A stretch of 46,322 nt of DNA from Kiritimatiellia bacterium (lineage in GTDB: Bacteria; Verrucomicrobiota; Kiritimatiellia; SS1-B-03-39; UBA6053). The notes under the pieces were generated by a model that ran no database searches, had not been told where the DNA came from, and saw only the letters and a program-made list of their open reading frames with translations. Both the position numbers and the translations under genes were made by a program. The stretch spans positions 1-46,322 of the forward strand of contig JAGYLC010000006.1 in assembly GCA_018401235.1 (NCBI GenBank). The letters run 5' to 3'. Position 1 is the first letter of the stretch. Each line of letters starts with the position of its first letter. Below are positions 18,743-27,823 of this stretch, in pieces.

Positions 18743-19053
18743 ACAAAATTCCTTAAAAAAGAGGGTTGCAACGTCAACAGATGGCCTTGGTCGTCAAAGC
18801 CGATCCTCCTTTTCAGAAACTCCCCTGCTATGCAAGCAGAATTGGCAAGTTCATAACGAATTGAAGCGTAAATCGAATTTAAATGCAACTCTTTGACCGT
18901 GATCATTTTTTAGGCGCATCTTCTCACGCCCCAAATCTCCCCGTGGTTTTTGATTTGACGCTTGGCCCGTGGTATGGTCATAGTTGCTTCTTAATCTTGC
19001 ACTGGGGGATGTTCCCGCTGTGTGAGATCGTTTAACCCGTTACGAGACAGCAT
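18743..19053. other. Divergent intergenic region between carB and fabZ
   Basis: These 311 bases carry the AAGGA ribosome-binding site of carB on the minus strand and a candidate promoter for fabZ at 18950-18978. No ORF, tRNA, riboswitch or repeat was recognised. Confidence 0.5.
18950..18978 (+). promoter_or_regulatory. Candidate sigma70-type promoter for fabZ-lpxA-gspDEF
   Basis: TTGATT (18950-18955), a 17-base spacer and TATGGT (18973-18978). The distance to the fabZ ATG is 75 bases. It would drive five closely packed genes. By eye only. Confidence 0.35.
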
Positions 19054-19488
19054 ATGGACAATTTTGGCATTGATGAGGTGATGAAAACCCTACCCCACCG
19101 GTATCCCTTCCTATTGGTGGATCGAATTATTGAAAGCGATTGGGATACCCGGATCGTGGGGCTTAAGAACGTCACCGTGAACGAACCCTTTTTTCAGGGA
19201 CATTTTCCTGAAAATCCGGTGATGCCGGGGGTGCTCCAGTTGGAGGCGATGGCGCAGGTGGCGGGAATTTTGTTGAATAAACGCAATAAACGCGATGGCC
19301 AGATTGCCTATTTCAGTTCGATCGATAAAGCCCGGTTTCGCAGGATTGTACGTCCGGGCGACACCTTGATCATGGAAATCGTGATGATCCGGGCCCGCTT
19401 GAACCTGGCCAAGGTCCAGGCGACCGCCAAGGTGAATGGCGAACTGGTGTCCGAAGGTGAACTCATGTTCCATGTCGAACGTTCCTGA
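19054..19488 (+). CDS. fabZ: 3-hydroxyacyl-ACP dehydratase
   Basis: Dehydrates beta-hydroxyacyl-ACP in the type II fatty acid cycle. The 144-residue hot-dog-fold protein has the family hallmarks LPHRYPFLLVDRI, with the catalytic histidine in FFQGHFPENPVMPGVLQLEAMAQ and the active-site acidic residue in LEAMAQ. It is a free-standing FabZ, not fused to LpxC as in some relatives. It lies 8 bases before lpxA, the usual fabZ-lpxA pairing that balances hydroxyacyl-ACP use between membrane fatty acids and lipid A. The ATG at 19054 has only a weak purine-rich upstream site (GAGA). Confidence 0.96.
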   Translation: MDNFGIDEVMKTLPHRYPFLLVDRIIESDWDTRIVGLKNVTVNEPFFQGHFPENPVMPGVLQLEAMAQVAGILLNKRNKRDGQIAYFSSIDKARFRRIVRPGDTLIMEIVMIRARLNLAKVQATAKVNGELVSEGELMFHVERS

Positions 19489-19496
19489 GGAATTCC

Positions 19497-20270
19497 ATGC
19501 CGGATATCGATTCCAGATCTGTTGTACATCCTGACGCCCGGATTGGCGAAAATGTGGTTATCGGACCCTTTTGCACGGTGGGACCCGAGGTTACGCTGGG
19601 TGACGGCACGTTGCTCAAATCGCATGTGAATGTGGATGGGTTCACCGAGATCGGCGAAACATGCACGGTTTGGCCTTTTGCTTCCATCGGGACCCAGTCC
19701 CAGGATTTGAAGTTCAGGGGGGGGCGGCCCGGGGTAAAGATCGGGAGTGGAACCACTCTGCGGGAGTATGCCACGGTGAACGCGGCCACGTTCGACGGCG
19801 ATTTCACGGTGGTGGGCGACCGCTGTCATATTATGGCCTATTCACATGTGGCTCATGATTGTCGCTTGGGAGACGAGGTGATTATGGCCAACGCGGCCAC
19901 CCTGGCGGGGCATGTGGTGGTGGAGGATCAGGCGATTATCGGGGGATTGTCCGGGGTGCATCAGTTTGTGACTATTGGAAAACTCTCCATTATCGGGGGC
20001 TGCTCCAAGGTGGTTCAAGATATTCCCCCATTTATGACCGCAGACGGAAACCCCCTGCAGGTGCGCGGGATCAATAAAATCGGATTGGAGCGACATGGGG
20101 CATCCAAAGACACGATCCGCGCATTGTTGGAGGCGTATCGGTTGTTGTACCGTAAGAAGATGGGGGCAAAAGAAATGGTGGCCCGCAGCCGGGAAACGCT
20201 TGCCCGTATAGGGGAGCTTGAGCATTTGGAACAATTTGTTGAAAACTCTCAGCGAGGCATCAGTCGATGA
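19497..20270 (+). CDS. lpxA: UDP-N-acetylglucosamine acyltransferase
   Basis: First step of lipid A synthesis: transfer of hydroxyacyl from ACP to UDP-GlcNAc in the cytoplasm. The 257-residue protein carries a left-handed parallel beta-helix of hexapeptide repeats (VVHPDARIGENVVIGPFCTV and onward), with the catalytic histidine in NAATLAGHVVVE-type and CHIMAYSHVAHDC segments. A C-terminal helical domain begins around RLLYRKKMGAKEM. The GAGGA before the ATG is a good ribosome-binding site. Its stop overlaps the gspD start by four bases. It shows that the organism makes lipopolysaccharide. Confidence 0.96.
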   Translation: MPDIDSRSVVHPDARIGENVVIGPFCTVGPEVTLGDGTLLKSHVNVDGFTEIGETCTVWPFASIGTQSQDLKFRGGRPGVKIGSGTTLREYATVNAATFDGDFTVVGDRCHIMAYSHVAHDCRLGDEVIMANAATLAGHVVVEDQAIIGGLSGVHQFVTIGKLSIIGGCSKVVQDIPPFMTADGNPLQVRGINKIGLERHGASKDTIRALLEAYRLLYRKKMGAKEMVARSRETLARIGELEHLEQFVENSQRGISR

Positions 20271-22207
20271 AATTTTACCTTCTTAGTGCATTTCTGTGGT
20301 GGGTTGTATTTCCGTCGTGGGGGCAGACCGAGTCTGCCGAACCGCTTGCCGAACCGCTTGCCGAACCGCCCGCTGAACAGTATGTGAATTTTAATTTCGA
20401 GCAGGTGGAACTGGAGAATCTGATCAGTCTGGTGGGGCAACTAACCGGAACCCGTTTCGTGCTGGATTCCTCGGTCACGGGCCGGGTGTCGGTGATCACC
20501 CGGGAAAAAATCCCGTTGCCGGAGGTGTTTCCGTTCTTTGTGGCGGTGCTGGAGGGGAGTGGTTTTACGGTGGTGGATCGGGACGGGGTCTATCACATCC
20601 GAAAATTGCTGGGCGAAGATCCCTTGGAAGCGCCGGTAGTGGGAGCGGAATCTCCGCTCAGCGGGGTGGGACTGGTCACCCGGGTGATTAAACTGGAACA
20701 TGTCCGGGCCTCGGATGTGCGCCCCTTGCTGGAACCGATGGTGCGTCAGGCGCAACAGGGAAGTTTATCGGCTTTTGCGCCTACTAACCATTTGATTGTG
20801 ACGGATACCGCTTCAAATCTGAAGCGGATCGAAGAACTGATCGCCGAACTGGATCGACCGGGGCAGTCGACCCACCTGACGGTGATCCCGCTGAAATATG
20901 CGTCGGCCCGCGAGTTGGCCGAGCAAATCACCCGGGCCCTAATCGGAGCGGAAAGCTCGGGGCAACAGGTTGCGCGTCGGGTGCAGGAGGTGGTGGCCGG
21001 GGCCGGGAATGTGCCCTCCGATTTTACCCTGGTGGCGGCGGAACAGGCGAATTCTCTGATTGTGTCCGCAGGCCCGCTGCAACTTCGTCAGATACAGGAG
21101 ATGGTGGAGCAACTGGACGTGCCGCCGGAAAGCGTGGCTTCTGGACGGTTGCGGGCGGTGTTTCTGAATTACCTCAATGCGGAGGATGCTGCCAGGCAAT
21201 TGACCACGTTACTTGACAAGCGGAAAGACACCGATCCCCGCGACAGTATTGCGGTGGAGGCGGATGCGTCGAACAACGCGGTGCTGGTGGACGCGAGCCC
21301 TCTGGCTTTTGCGTCGGTGCGGGACCTGTTGATGGAAATCGACCGCCCGTTGCAACAGGTGCTGGTGGAAGTGATGATCGTGGAGGTCACGGATATGAAC
21401 GCTCTGGATCTGGGAGTGGAATGGGACACTATCGACCGACCCCGGGACGGAAGTACCACGGTTGTCGGGCGCAGTCGTCCGGGCGAAACGGATGTGATTA
21501 ATCAGTTGTTAACCGAAAATACCTTTCCGCAGGGGCTGACGTTTGGGTTGGCCCGGGGCACGATCACATTACCGAACGGGACGGAAGTGGCGCGATTGCC
21601 GTTTCTGCTGAGGGCTTTAGCCTCGAAACGGGATGTGAATATTCTCTCCAATGTGCCCCTGCGCACCCAGAACAATGCGGAAGCGAGTGTGAGCGTGGTG
21701 AACAATATTCCGATATTGAAATCGACCATCGAGGGGGGGACCGGTGCGAACCGGGATGTGGTTCAAAATATCGAGCGGATGGATGTGGGGATCAAATTGA
21801 CGTTGAAACCGCAGGTGAATCCGAACCGGGAAATCACCTTGCAGCTCAATCCCAGCATTGAGGCGGTGATTCAGGAAACCGAGCAGGGGACACCGTTGAC
21901 CCCGACCATCGCCCGACGCGAGGTGAAAAGCACCTTGACCATGCCGGATCGATCCACGGTGGTGATCAGCGGGTTGATGCGGGAAGATATCGTTAAAGAA
22001 GAATACCGTGTCCCTATTCTCGGGCGGATCCCGGTGTTGGGCGCGCTGTTCCGCAGTACCTCGGACCGAAAAGAAAAAACGAATCTGCTGATTTTCGTGA
22101 CTCCCTACATTGTGACCGATGAGGCGGAGAACGAGGAGACCAATGAGCGATGGAGACTACGCACAGGGTTACAATCGACCGACCCGGACCAACTTATTCA
22201 GCCATGA
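20267..22207 (+). CDS. gspD: Type II secretion system secretin
   Basis: Outer-membrane pore of the type II secretion system. The 646-residue precursor has an N-terminal signal peptide (about 1-19, ending FPSWGQ), then an AEPLAEPLAEPPAE repeat encoded by three near-identical 12-base units. The N0 domain (about 37-115, with TGTRFVLDSSVTGRVSV) and the repeated N1-N3 ring-building domains (VIPLKYASARELAEQI and FLNYLNAEDAARQL) follow. The C-terminal secretin gate contains VPILGRIPVLGALFRSTS and LIFVTPYIV. It overlaps lpxA and gspE by four bases on either side. No pilotin (GspS) gene was recognised. Confidence 0.93.
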   Translation: MKFYLLSAFLWWVVFPSWGQTESAEPLAEPLAEPPAEQYVNFNFEQVELENLISLVGQLTGTRFVLDSSVTGRVSVITREKIPLPEVFPFFVAVLEGSGFTVVDRDGVYHIRKLLGEDPLEAPVVGAESPLSGVGLVTRVIKLEHVRASDVRPLLEPMVRQAQQGSLSAFAPTNHLIVTDTASNLKRIEELIAELDRPGQSTHLTVIPLKYASARELAEQITRALIGAESSGQQVARRVQEVVAGAGNVPSDFTLVAAEQANSLIVSAGPLQLRQIQEMVEQLDVPPESVASGRLRAVFLNYLNAEDAARQLTTLLDKRKDTDPRDSIAVEADASNNAVLVDASPLAFASVRDLLMEIDRPLQQVLVEVMIVEVTDMNALDLGVEWDTIDRPRDGSTTVVGRSRPGETDVINQLLTENTFPQGLTFGLARGTITLPNGTEVARLPFLLRALASKRDVNILSNVPLRTQNNAEASVSVVNNIPILKSTIEGGTGANRDVVQNIERMDVGIKLTLKPQVNPNREITLQLNPSIEAVIQETEQGTPLTPTIARREVKSTLTMPDRSTVVISGLMREDIVKEEYRVPILGRIPVLGALFRSTSDRKEKTNLLIFVTPYIVTDEAENEETNERWRLRTGLQSTDPDQLIQP

Positions 22208-23748
22208 ACTCCTCTCCGGAAATCGAACGCTTGCGTGTTCTGGCCGATCAGTATCAGTGCCGGGTAATGGAGCACATTCCCGAGTCCTGGCTGGATGTGA
22301 CCCTGACGGCGGATCTCCCCGTGGATTACGTGCGCAGCGTACCGTTTCTGCCGGTGCGCGACGGGGATCAGGTTTTGGTGGCCTGCACGGACCCGGCAGT
22401 GGAAACGCGGGTACCGGAACTGGGGGTGTTGCTGAAAGGAGAAGTGGAACCGGTATTAGTTCCGGAGCAGGTGTTAATGGCCGCAATCAATCGATGCTTT
22501 TCGATTAAAATGGACGCCCCGGTTAAAAAGTCGGAAGAGTCGGGGAAAGCGCCAGTGCACGAGGATGATCGCGAGGATTTGCTGCGGCAGTCCTCGGAGG
22601 CACCGGTGGCGGCCAAAGTGAGTCGGTTGTTGCTGGATGGACTGGAGATGGGTGCGTCGGATATTCATTTGGAACCGCGAGGAAAACGAACGGAGGTACG
22701 GTTTCGATTGGACGGGGTGCTGGTGGTGCAGTCGGAGATTGAGCCGGGTCTGGAGGACGCGGTGACCTCCCGCATCAAAATCATGGCCCGCCTGGATATT
22801 GCGGAGCGTCGCTTGCCCCAGGATGGCAACGCCCGGGTCCGGGTGGGAAATCGGGAAGTGGATATCCGGGTGTCGAGTTTGCCGGTGGTGGATGGGGAGC
22901 GCTTGGTTTTGCGTTTGTTGGGGCGGGAGAATACCTTGTTTTCCTTGACGGAACTGGGCATGCCCGGGGGCGTGATGGGCGAATTCAGGCAGTTATTGCG
23001 AAGCCCCCACGGGGTGATCTGGGTGACGGGTCCCACCGGAAGTGGTAAAACCACCACCCTGTATGCGGCGCTGCAGGAACTGGACACCGTGCGCAAGAAT
23101 GTGCTGACCATTGAGGATCCGGTGGAATACCAGCTGCCGGGTATCGGACAAATGGCGGTTCAGCCACGCATTGGACTCAGTTTCGCGGCGGGATTGCGGT
23201 CGATTCTTCGACAAGACCCGGATGTGATCCTGGTGGGCGAAACCCGGGATGAAGAGACCGCAGACATCGTGGTGAGAGCCTCGATGACCGGTCACCTGGT
23301 TCTCAGCACCCTGCACGCGAATGATTCGATTTCGGCATCGCTGCGTTTAACCGATATGGGAGTGGAGCCCTTCCTGGTGGCGGAGGCGACCCGTGGTGCC
23401 ATGGCTCAGCGTTTGGTTCGCTGTTTATGTCCGCAGTGCGCAGTCACCGACCCCGAACTCGACGATCTGCCTGCTCCCTTACGGGGGCGGGATCTGCGCG
23501 GTGCGAAAACCGCAGTGGGTTGCGAGCGGTGCAGGGAAGGATATCGCGGACGCAAAGGGCTGTTTGAGTTACTGCGGATGAATGAGGATTTGCGTGGGCT
23601 CATTCGGAAGAATGCAACCGTGGAGGAGCTTCGGCGACAGGCGGTGGGACAGGGATTCAAGGGGGTTTGGGAGGCGGGTGCCGAACTGGTGAGGGAGGGG
23701 GGCACCTCGGTGTCTGAGTTGCGACAGGTTCTCGGGGAAGGGGAGTAA
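22204..23748 (+). CDS. gspE: Type II secretion system assembly ATPase
   Basis: Cytoplasmic hexameric ATPase that drives pseudopilus assembly. The 514 residues include an N-terminal MshEN-like domain (about 1-130) and the catalytic core. Walker A is GPTGSGKTT and the Asp box is ENxFSLTELGMP-like followed by TIEDPVEYQLPGI. The Walker B segment is DPDVILVGETRDEETA and the His box is GHLVLSTLHAND. Four cysteines (CLCPQC and GCERC) form the usual zinc module. The frame opens earlier, but the ATG at 22204 overlaps the gspD stop as ATGA and is preferred. GspE and PilB/PilT-like ATPases are related, but the secretin next door favours GspE. Confidence 0.93.
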   Translation: MNSSPEIERLRVLADQYQCRVMEHIPESWLDVTLTADLPVDYVRSVPFLPVRDGDQVLVACTDPAVETRVPELGVLLKGEVEPVLVPEQVLMAAINRCFSIKMDAPVKKSEESGKAPVHEDDREDLLRQSSEAPVAAKVSRLLLDGLEMGASDIHLEPRGKRTEVRFRLDGVLVVQSEIEPGLEDAVTSRIKIMARLDIAERRLPQDGNARVRVGNREVDIRVSSLPVVDGERLVLRLLGRENTLFSLTELGMPGGVMGEFRQLLRSPHGVIWVTGPTGSGKTTTLYAALQELDTVRKNVLTIEDPVEYQLPGIGQMAVQPRIGLSFAAGLRSILRQDPDVILVGETRDEETADIVVRASMTGHLVLSTLHANDSISASLRLTDMGVEPFLVAEATRGAMAQRLVRCLCPQCAVTDPELDDLPAPLRGRDLRGAKTAVGCERCREGYRGRKGLFELLRMNEDLRGLIRKNATVEELRRQAVGQGFKGVWEAGAELVREGGTSVSELRQVLGEGE

Positions 23749-23754
23749 CCGCGG

Positions 23755-24948
23755 ATGCCCACTTTCAGGTACCATGCCTACACGAGTTCCGGCAAAGGGG
23801 TGCGTGGCCGCAAAGAGGGTCTTGGCATTAAAGATGTCCGGGAAGGATTGCTGGCGGAAGGGCTGTATCCCAGGGAGGTCCGTCCGGTTTCGGAAGGAGT
23901 GCACCGACAGCGGTTCTCCGTGGGGGTACGCAGTGTGTTTTATCGGGAATTGGGGGCGTTGTTGAACGCGGGACTTCCGCTGGACCGGTCTCTGGAACTC
24001 CTGTCGGAGCATCCGGAGTTTGGGGGCGGAGATGATGTGCTGCCCTTGGTGCGGGATTTGGTGCGGGAGGGGCAGGAGTTAAGCACCTGCTTGCATGCGC
24101 ACCTTCCCGGGATGAGGGAAGATGAGGCGGCGGTGTTGGCGGCGGGGGAACGGGCGGGGAATCTGGCGGTGGTGGCGGGGGAATTGGCCGAGTATTTGGA
24201 CGGGGAAGCTCAGATTCGGGAACAACTGCGCACGGCCCTGGTTTATCCGGCGGTGATCTCGGTTCTGGCGGTAGTGGTTCTGGGAGTATTGGTGGGCTTC
24301 TTGCTGCCGGTGTATGAAAAATTGCTGGAGGGCCTGGATCAGGATCTGCCATTTTTGACCACACTGATTTTGCAGGCAGGGAAGGGCGTGCGCCATCCGC
24401 TGGGGTTGCTCGGGGTGGTCGCGGCGGGGGCAGGCGTTGTGTGGGGAGTTCGCAGGCTGATGTTTAGTCCCCAGACCGTATTTCCCGCGCGTCGATTTCG
24501 GTTCCCGGTTCTGGGAAAGACTTTTGCCGCGCTGGCCCGGGCGCGCTTTGCCCGGACTCTGGCCCTGTTGATGGAGGGAGGCGTGGGGTTGCCGGAAGCG
24601 ATGCGGGTGGCGGGGCGGGCTACAGGTTCCCCCTGGCTGAGTGAATGCTGTACTCGGGCCTCCGAGCAGGTGACCCAGGGAATGCGGGTGGCGGATGCGG
24701 TGTTGGATGTGCCGGTGTTGAAGGAGGATCTTCCGGGATGGATACGGGCCGGCGAAGCATCCGGAGATTTGGCGGGATTGCTTCGACACGCGGGGCTGAG
24801 CCATCAACGCGCATGGAACCGGGGGCTGGTCCGCTCCCTGGCCCTGGTGGAACCATTGCTGATCATTTCAGTGGGAGTTCTTATTCTGTTAGTGGCGCTG
24901 GCGATTTTGATGCCCATGTTGAAAGTAAACCAGAGTTTAGGACTCTAA
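23755..24948 (+). CDS. gspF: Type II secretion system inner-membrane platform protein
   Basis: Polytopic platform protein that couples the ATPase GspE to the pseudopilus. The 397 residues begin PTFRYHAYTSSGKGVRG, the usual GspF start, and contain two T2SSF domains (about 60-185, 265-390) with helices near 162-185, 210-230 and 372-394. The last domain contains GEASGDLAGLL, a recognisable GspF motif. It starts 6 bases after gspE. No major pseudopilin (gspG) or other gsp gene follows; the transcript runs into fragments of a response regulator. The remaining secretion genes must be elsewhere. Confidence 0.92.
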   Translation: MPTFRYHAYTSSGKGVRGRKEGLGIKDVREGLLAEGLYPREVRPVSEGVHRQRFSVGVRSVFYRELGALLNAGLPLDRSLELLSEHPEFGGGDDVLPLVRDLVREGQELSTCLHAHLPGMREDEAAVLAAGERAGNLAVVAGELAEYLDGEAQIREQLRTALVYPAVISVLAVVVLGVLVGFLLPVYEKLLEGLDQDLPFLTTLILQAGKGVRHPLGLLGVVAAGAGVVWGVRRLMFSPQTVFPARRFRFPVLGKTFAALARARFARTLALLMEGGVGLPEAMRVAGRATGSPWLSECCTRASEQVTQGMRVADAVLDVPVLKEDLPGWIRAGEASGDLAGLLRHAGLSHQRAWNRGLVRSLALVEPLLIISVGVLILLVALAILMPMLKVNQSLGL

Positions 24949-25357
24949 TATAGTCGAGTCCTGCGAATTGTTTCATCCGGACGCGGTACTGATGGATTTG
25001 TATTTTTGGGAAACCGACGGTGTTGAATGCATGCTGGAGCTGGAAAAAGTCTATGACCGGGTACGGGAAAATTCCGCCCCGCCTGTCATGTTATTTTCGG
25101 ATAACCGGAAGTCGGAGGACCGAGAACATTCGATCCGCTCCGGTGCGCATGCCTTTCTAGGAACCCCCTTTCGCTTCGCGGATCTGTTGTCCACGTTGAA
25201 AGACGAACTGAATTTGGTGTGGATCGAAGATGCGGGAGATACTCTCGATAATGCGGACCCGGAATCTTCGGCGGAGGTATCCACGCCTGAACAAGGGCCT
25301 GATCCCGATCAATTACATGAACTTCTCACCTTGACCCGGGCCGAGGAGCCTGCTTAA
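24941..25357 (+). pseudogene. Truncated response-regulator receiver domain
   Basis: The open frame directly after gspF encodes PDAVLMDLYFWETDGVE, the phosphoacceptor strand of a CheY-like receiver, followed by PPVMLFSDNRKSEDREHSIRSGAHAFLGTPF with the usual Ser/Thr and Lys positions only partly kept. The first strands and acidic pocket (about 40 residues) are missing, and only TTG or GTG could serve as a start. A charged tail of about 45 residues follows. It overlaps the gspF stop. It is best read as a decayed gene fragment; the adjacent kinase remnant supports a lost two-component locus. Confidence 0.6.
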
Positions 25358-25396
25358 CCCTATGATAAACGATACCTACTCTCTTTCGGAACATGA

Positions 25397-25594
25397 CCCG
25401 GCATAGATCCAGACAAGCAGCACCGTATCTTCAAGGAGTTTACCCGGGTGGGAGGAGAGAAATCGGAAGGTCACGGTATCGGCCTGTCGATTGTCAGGCG
25501 GGTGGTGATTCGCCCGGGAGGGGAAGTGGAAATGGAAAACGTGAGTCCCGGCACCGGGAGCCGCTTTAGTTTTACCCTCCCATCGGCAACTTAG
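25397..25594 (+). pseudogene. C-terminal fragment of a sensor histidine kinase
   Basis: A 65-codon frame without a start codon reads PGIDPDKQHRIFKEFTRVGG, then GHGIGLSIVRRVV and GTGSRFSFTLP. This is the end of a HATPase_c domain: the glycine G1 box, F box and G2 box in the right order. Everything upstream (sensor, dimerisation helix, N box) is absent, with an in-frame TGA just before the fragment. It ends four bases into the tail of the DtxR gene on the other strand. It must be non-functional. Confidence 0.75.
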
Positions 25595-26265
25595 TGCGTG
25601 CCCAAAGGCTTGACCCGAATGTTTTTGGCAGCCCCAATGCCGATGGGGAGTTCCGCGGCCCCGCCTTCGAGTTGCAACAATAGAACTCCTGATCGGGGAT
25701 CATGGGAAGTGACCGCAAATCGGGTTCCGGGACGGAGTCCGGAGGCCGAGAGCCAGTCCAGGAATTCGGGGTCCTGGTCGTTTACCCGGCTGAGTTGATA
25801 GTTTCCGGACGGAACATCGGATAACTTGCGGGTTTGGGATGCGGGGATTTCCGCACCTGCCACGGGAATGGGGTCTCCATGCGGGTCTTCCGTTGGATAT
25901 CCCATCATTTCATCCATCTTAGCCAGAAATTTGTCCGACACAGCATGCTCAAGAGCTTCGGCATCTTCATGCACCTCGGACCAATCCATTTTCATGACTT
26001 CCACCAGAAATAATTCAATCAGGCGGTGTCGACGCAGTACCTGCAACGCCTCCTGGTTGCCTTTGGCGCTGAGTTTGACCCCAGCCCGGGGCTGGTAGGT
26101 CACCAGATCGCGCTCAGCCAGACTGCGGATCATGGTGGTGATGGTCCCCGGCGTCAGCTTTAATTCGGTCGCAAGTTCGCCTAGTCGCACCAACGGGCGG
26201 TTTGTGTCCCGTTCAGCCAGAGCATAGATCGCTTTCAGATAATTTTCGGTGGTGGGGGAGGGCAT
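25591..26265 (-). CDS. DtxR/MntR-family metal-dependent transcriptional regulator
   Basis: A 224-residue iron- or manganese-dependent repressor. It has the N-terminal winged helix (about 1-70; NYLKAIYALAERD, LATELKLTPGTITTMIRSLAERDLV) and the dimerisation and metal-binding region (about 75-140; HRLIELFLVEVM, EALEHAVSDKFL with the paired H/E ligands). A C-terminal SH3-like FeoA domain (about 150-224) completes it. It is transcribed divergently from a metal-binding lipoprotein-like protein gene, with a 14-bp perfect palindrome between, so it probably represses that gene and perhaps itself. Manganese or iron is the likely signal; which one cannot be read from sequence. Confidence 0.9.
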   Translation of the reverse strand: MPSPTTENYLKAIYALAERDTNRPLVRLGELATELKLTPGTITTMIRSLAERDLVTYQPRAGVKLSAKGNQEALQVLRRHRLIELFLVEVMKMDWSEVHEDAEALEHAVSDKFLAKMDEMMGYPTEDPHGDPIPVAGAEIPASQTRKLSDVPSGNYQLSRVNDQDPEFLDWLSASGLRPGTRFAVTSHDPRSGVLLLQLEGGAAELPIGIGAAKNIRVKPLGTH

Positions 26266-26321
26266 TTTATTTGTTTAGTAAGGGGAGGCATGGAAGCAAT
26301 TGAAAAAAGAAGTAAAAATAG

Positions 26322-26335
26322 TTTGAATATTCAAA
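26322..26335. promoter_or_regulatory. Candidate DtxR-family operator
   Basis: TTTGAATATTCAAA is a perfect 14-bp palindrome placed midway in the 129-bp region between the divergent DtxR and ZnuA/TroA-like genes. It fits the size and position of a DtxR-family operator, but its sequence is only loosely like known DtxR or MntR boxes. Inferred from position and symmetry. Confidence 0.5.
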
Positions 26336-26394
26336 ATAAACTGTAAGATTGCGCAAAATTATGTAAAATATGATAAAACAAGAAGACTGACATT

Positions 26395-27360
26395 ATGAAA
26401 AAATTAAATTGTTTAAACTGGACCGCCGTTTGTTGCGCATTTCTGATGCAGAGTGTGCCCGCCGGAGAGACTATTCAGGTGACGGCCACCATTGGCATGG
26501 TGGGGGACGTGGTTCGCAACGTGGCGGGGAAGCATGCCGAAGTCAGGGTAATTGTGGGCTCGGATGTGGACCCTCACCTGTACCGGCCCACCCGCAGCGA
26601 TGTGGTGAAAATGCAGCGTTCGGACGTTATTTTCTACAATGGCATGATGCTGGAGGGGAAAATGGGCGATGTGTTGGTGCGCATGGCCCGCCGGGGGAAA
26701 CCGGTATATGCGGTGACGGAAGAGATTGCCGAGCGGGGTGATTACGTGATTCTGGATGAAGAGGAGGGGCTGGATCCGCATGTGTGGATGGATGTCAACG
26801 GGTGGATGGCGGCGGTGAAGGGCATTGAGAAAGGCCTTTCCGAATTCAAACCGGAACTGGCGGATCATTTTCAGGAACGGGCCGGGGCCTATGTGCGGGA
26901 ATTGACCAGACTGGATGCCTATGCCCGTGAAGTACTGTCCAGTATTCCGGAAGAAAAACGGGTGTTGGTCACCGCGCATGATGCCTTCAGTTATCTGGGA
27001 CGGGCCTATGGACTGGAGGTGAGGGGGATCCAGGGATTGAGCACGGAGTCCGAAGCCGGGTTGCGGGATATCGAGGATCTGATCGACTTTCTGGTCTCAA
27101 AACAGATTCCTGCGGTATTTGTGGAAACCTCGGTTTCGGACAAGAATGTCCGCGCTTTAGTGGAGGGCTGCCGAGCCCGGGGCCATCATATTGTGATTGG
27201 CGGGGAGCTGTTCTCCGATGCCATGGGGAAAGCGGGAACCTACGAAGGTACCTATATCGGCATGATCGACCACAATGTCACCACCATCGCCCGCGCATTG
27301 GGCGGCGATGCTCCTGATGGGGGAATGCAGGAACGTGTTAATTACCCCCCTGCACTGTAG
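26395..27360 (+). CDS. ZnuA/TroA-family metal ABC transporter substrate-binding protein
   Basis: A 321-residue periplasmic metal-binding protein (cluster A-I). A signal peptide (about 1-23) ends near QSVPAG and there is no lipobox. Ligand motifs in order are DPHLY (H61), DPHVW (H129), TAHDAF (H195) and MIDHN (D292), the three-His/one-Asp pattern of TroA/ZnuA. Unlike ZnuA there is no long His-rich loop. It is divergent from a DtxR-type regulator, which suggests Mn2+ or Fe2+/Zn2+ uptake under metal repression. No ABC ATPase or permease gene follows; the next 778 bases are non-coding. It must use transporter subunits encoded elsewhere. Confidence 0.88.
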   Translation: MKKLNCLNWTAVCCAFLMQSVPAGETIQVTATIGMVGDVVRNVAGKHAEVRVIVGSDVDPHLYRPTRSDVVKMQRSDVIFYNGMMLEGKMGDVLVRMARRGKPVYAVTEEIAERGDYVILDEEEGLDPHVWMDVNGWMAAVKGIEKGLSEFKPELADHFQERAGAYVRELTRLDAYAREVLSSIPEEKRVLVTAHDAFSYLGRAYGLEVRGIQGLSTESEAGLRDIEDLIDFLVSKQIPAVFVETSVSDKNVRALVEGCRARGHHIVIGGELFSDAMGKAGTYEGTYIGMIDHNVTTIARALGGDAPDGGMQERVNYPPAL

Positions 27361-27823
27361 ATTTCCGATTGTGTGGCCCTGAGTGAACCTGCGAGCTGTG
27401 CCGCTGCAATTCGGGAAGTTCGCGGTGCCGCAGTGCCCCCCCCTGACAAGGGGTCCCTTCCCGTTTTTGTTCAGCCCCGCCTTCGGATGGCTTCCTGCAC
27501 CGTCGGGGGTATGGGGGCGGCATGTTTTGCCGCTTCTTTTCCGATCCTCCTGCTCTGCTTGCGTCTTTGACCCGCCTGCCTATGGCCGCCTGCCCGCGCA
27601 CCCTTCTCTCCGTCAGCCTCCCGACGGTAAATAGGGCGCGGAACCCTGCGTCCAAACGCTGTTCCATCTACGGCGGTGTTCGGAGCGGAGGACCCATCCA
27701 GATAGGTGTACAACTGCCGTTTCCTATCTGATATTCCCGTTTTTGACTGGTCCAGAGGCTCTGCAAGCTTTTCCGAGTGGCTAAAACCATTAAAGGCGAG
27801 AATATCTCAGGGAATTCGATAAA

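Noticed and set aside
16826-18856. 676-codon open frame on the plus strand across carB
   Set aside because: It is antisense to the well-supported carB, is rich in G, H, F and D in the way of GC-biased shadow frames, and has no family signature.
27338-27713. Minus-strand frames of 80-109 codons in the 27.4-28.1 kb gap
   Set aside because: Arginine- and alanine-rich composition without any domain or RBS; typical of GC-rich non-coding DNA.
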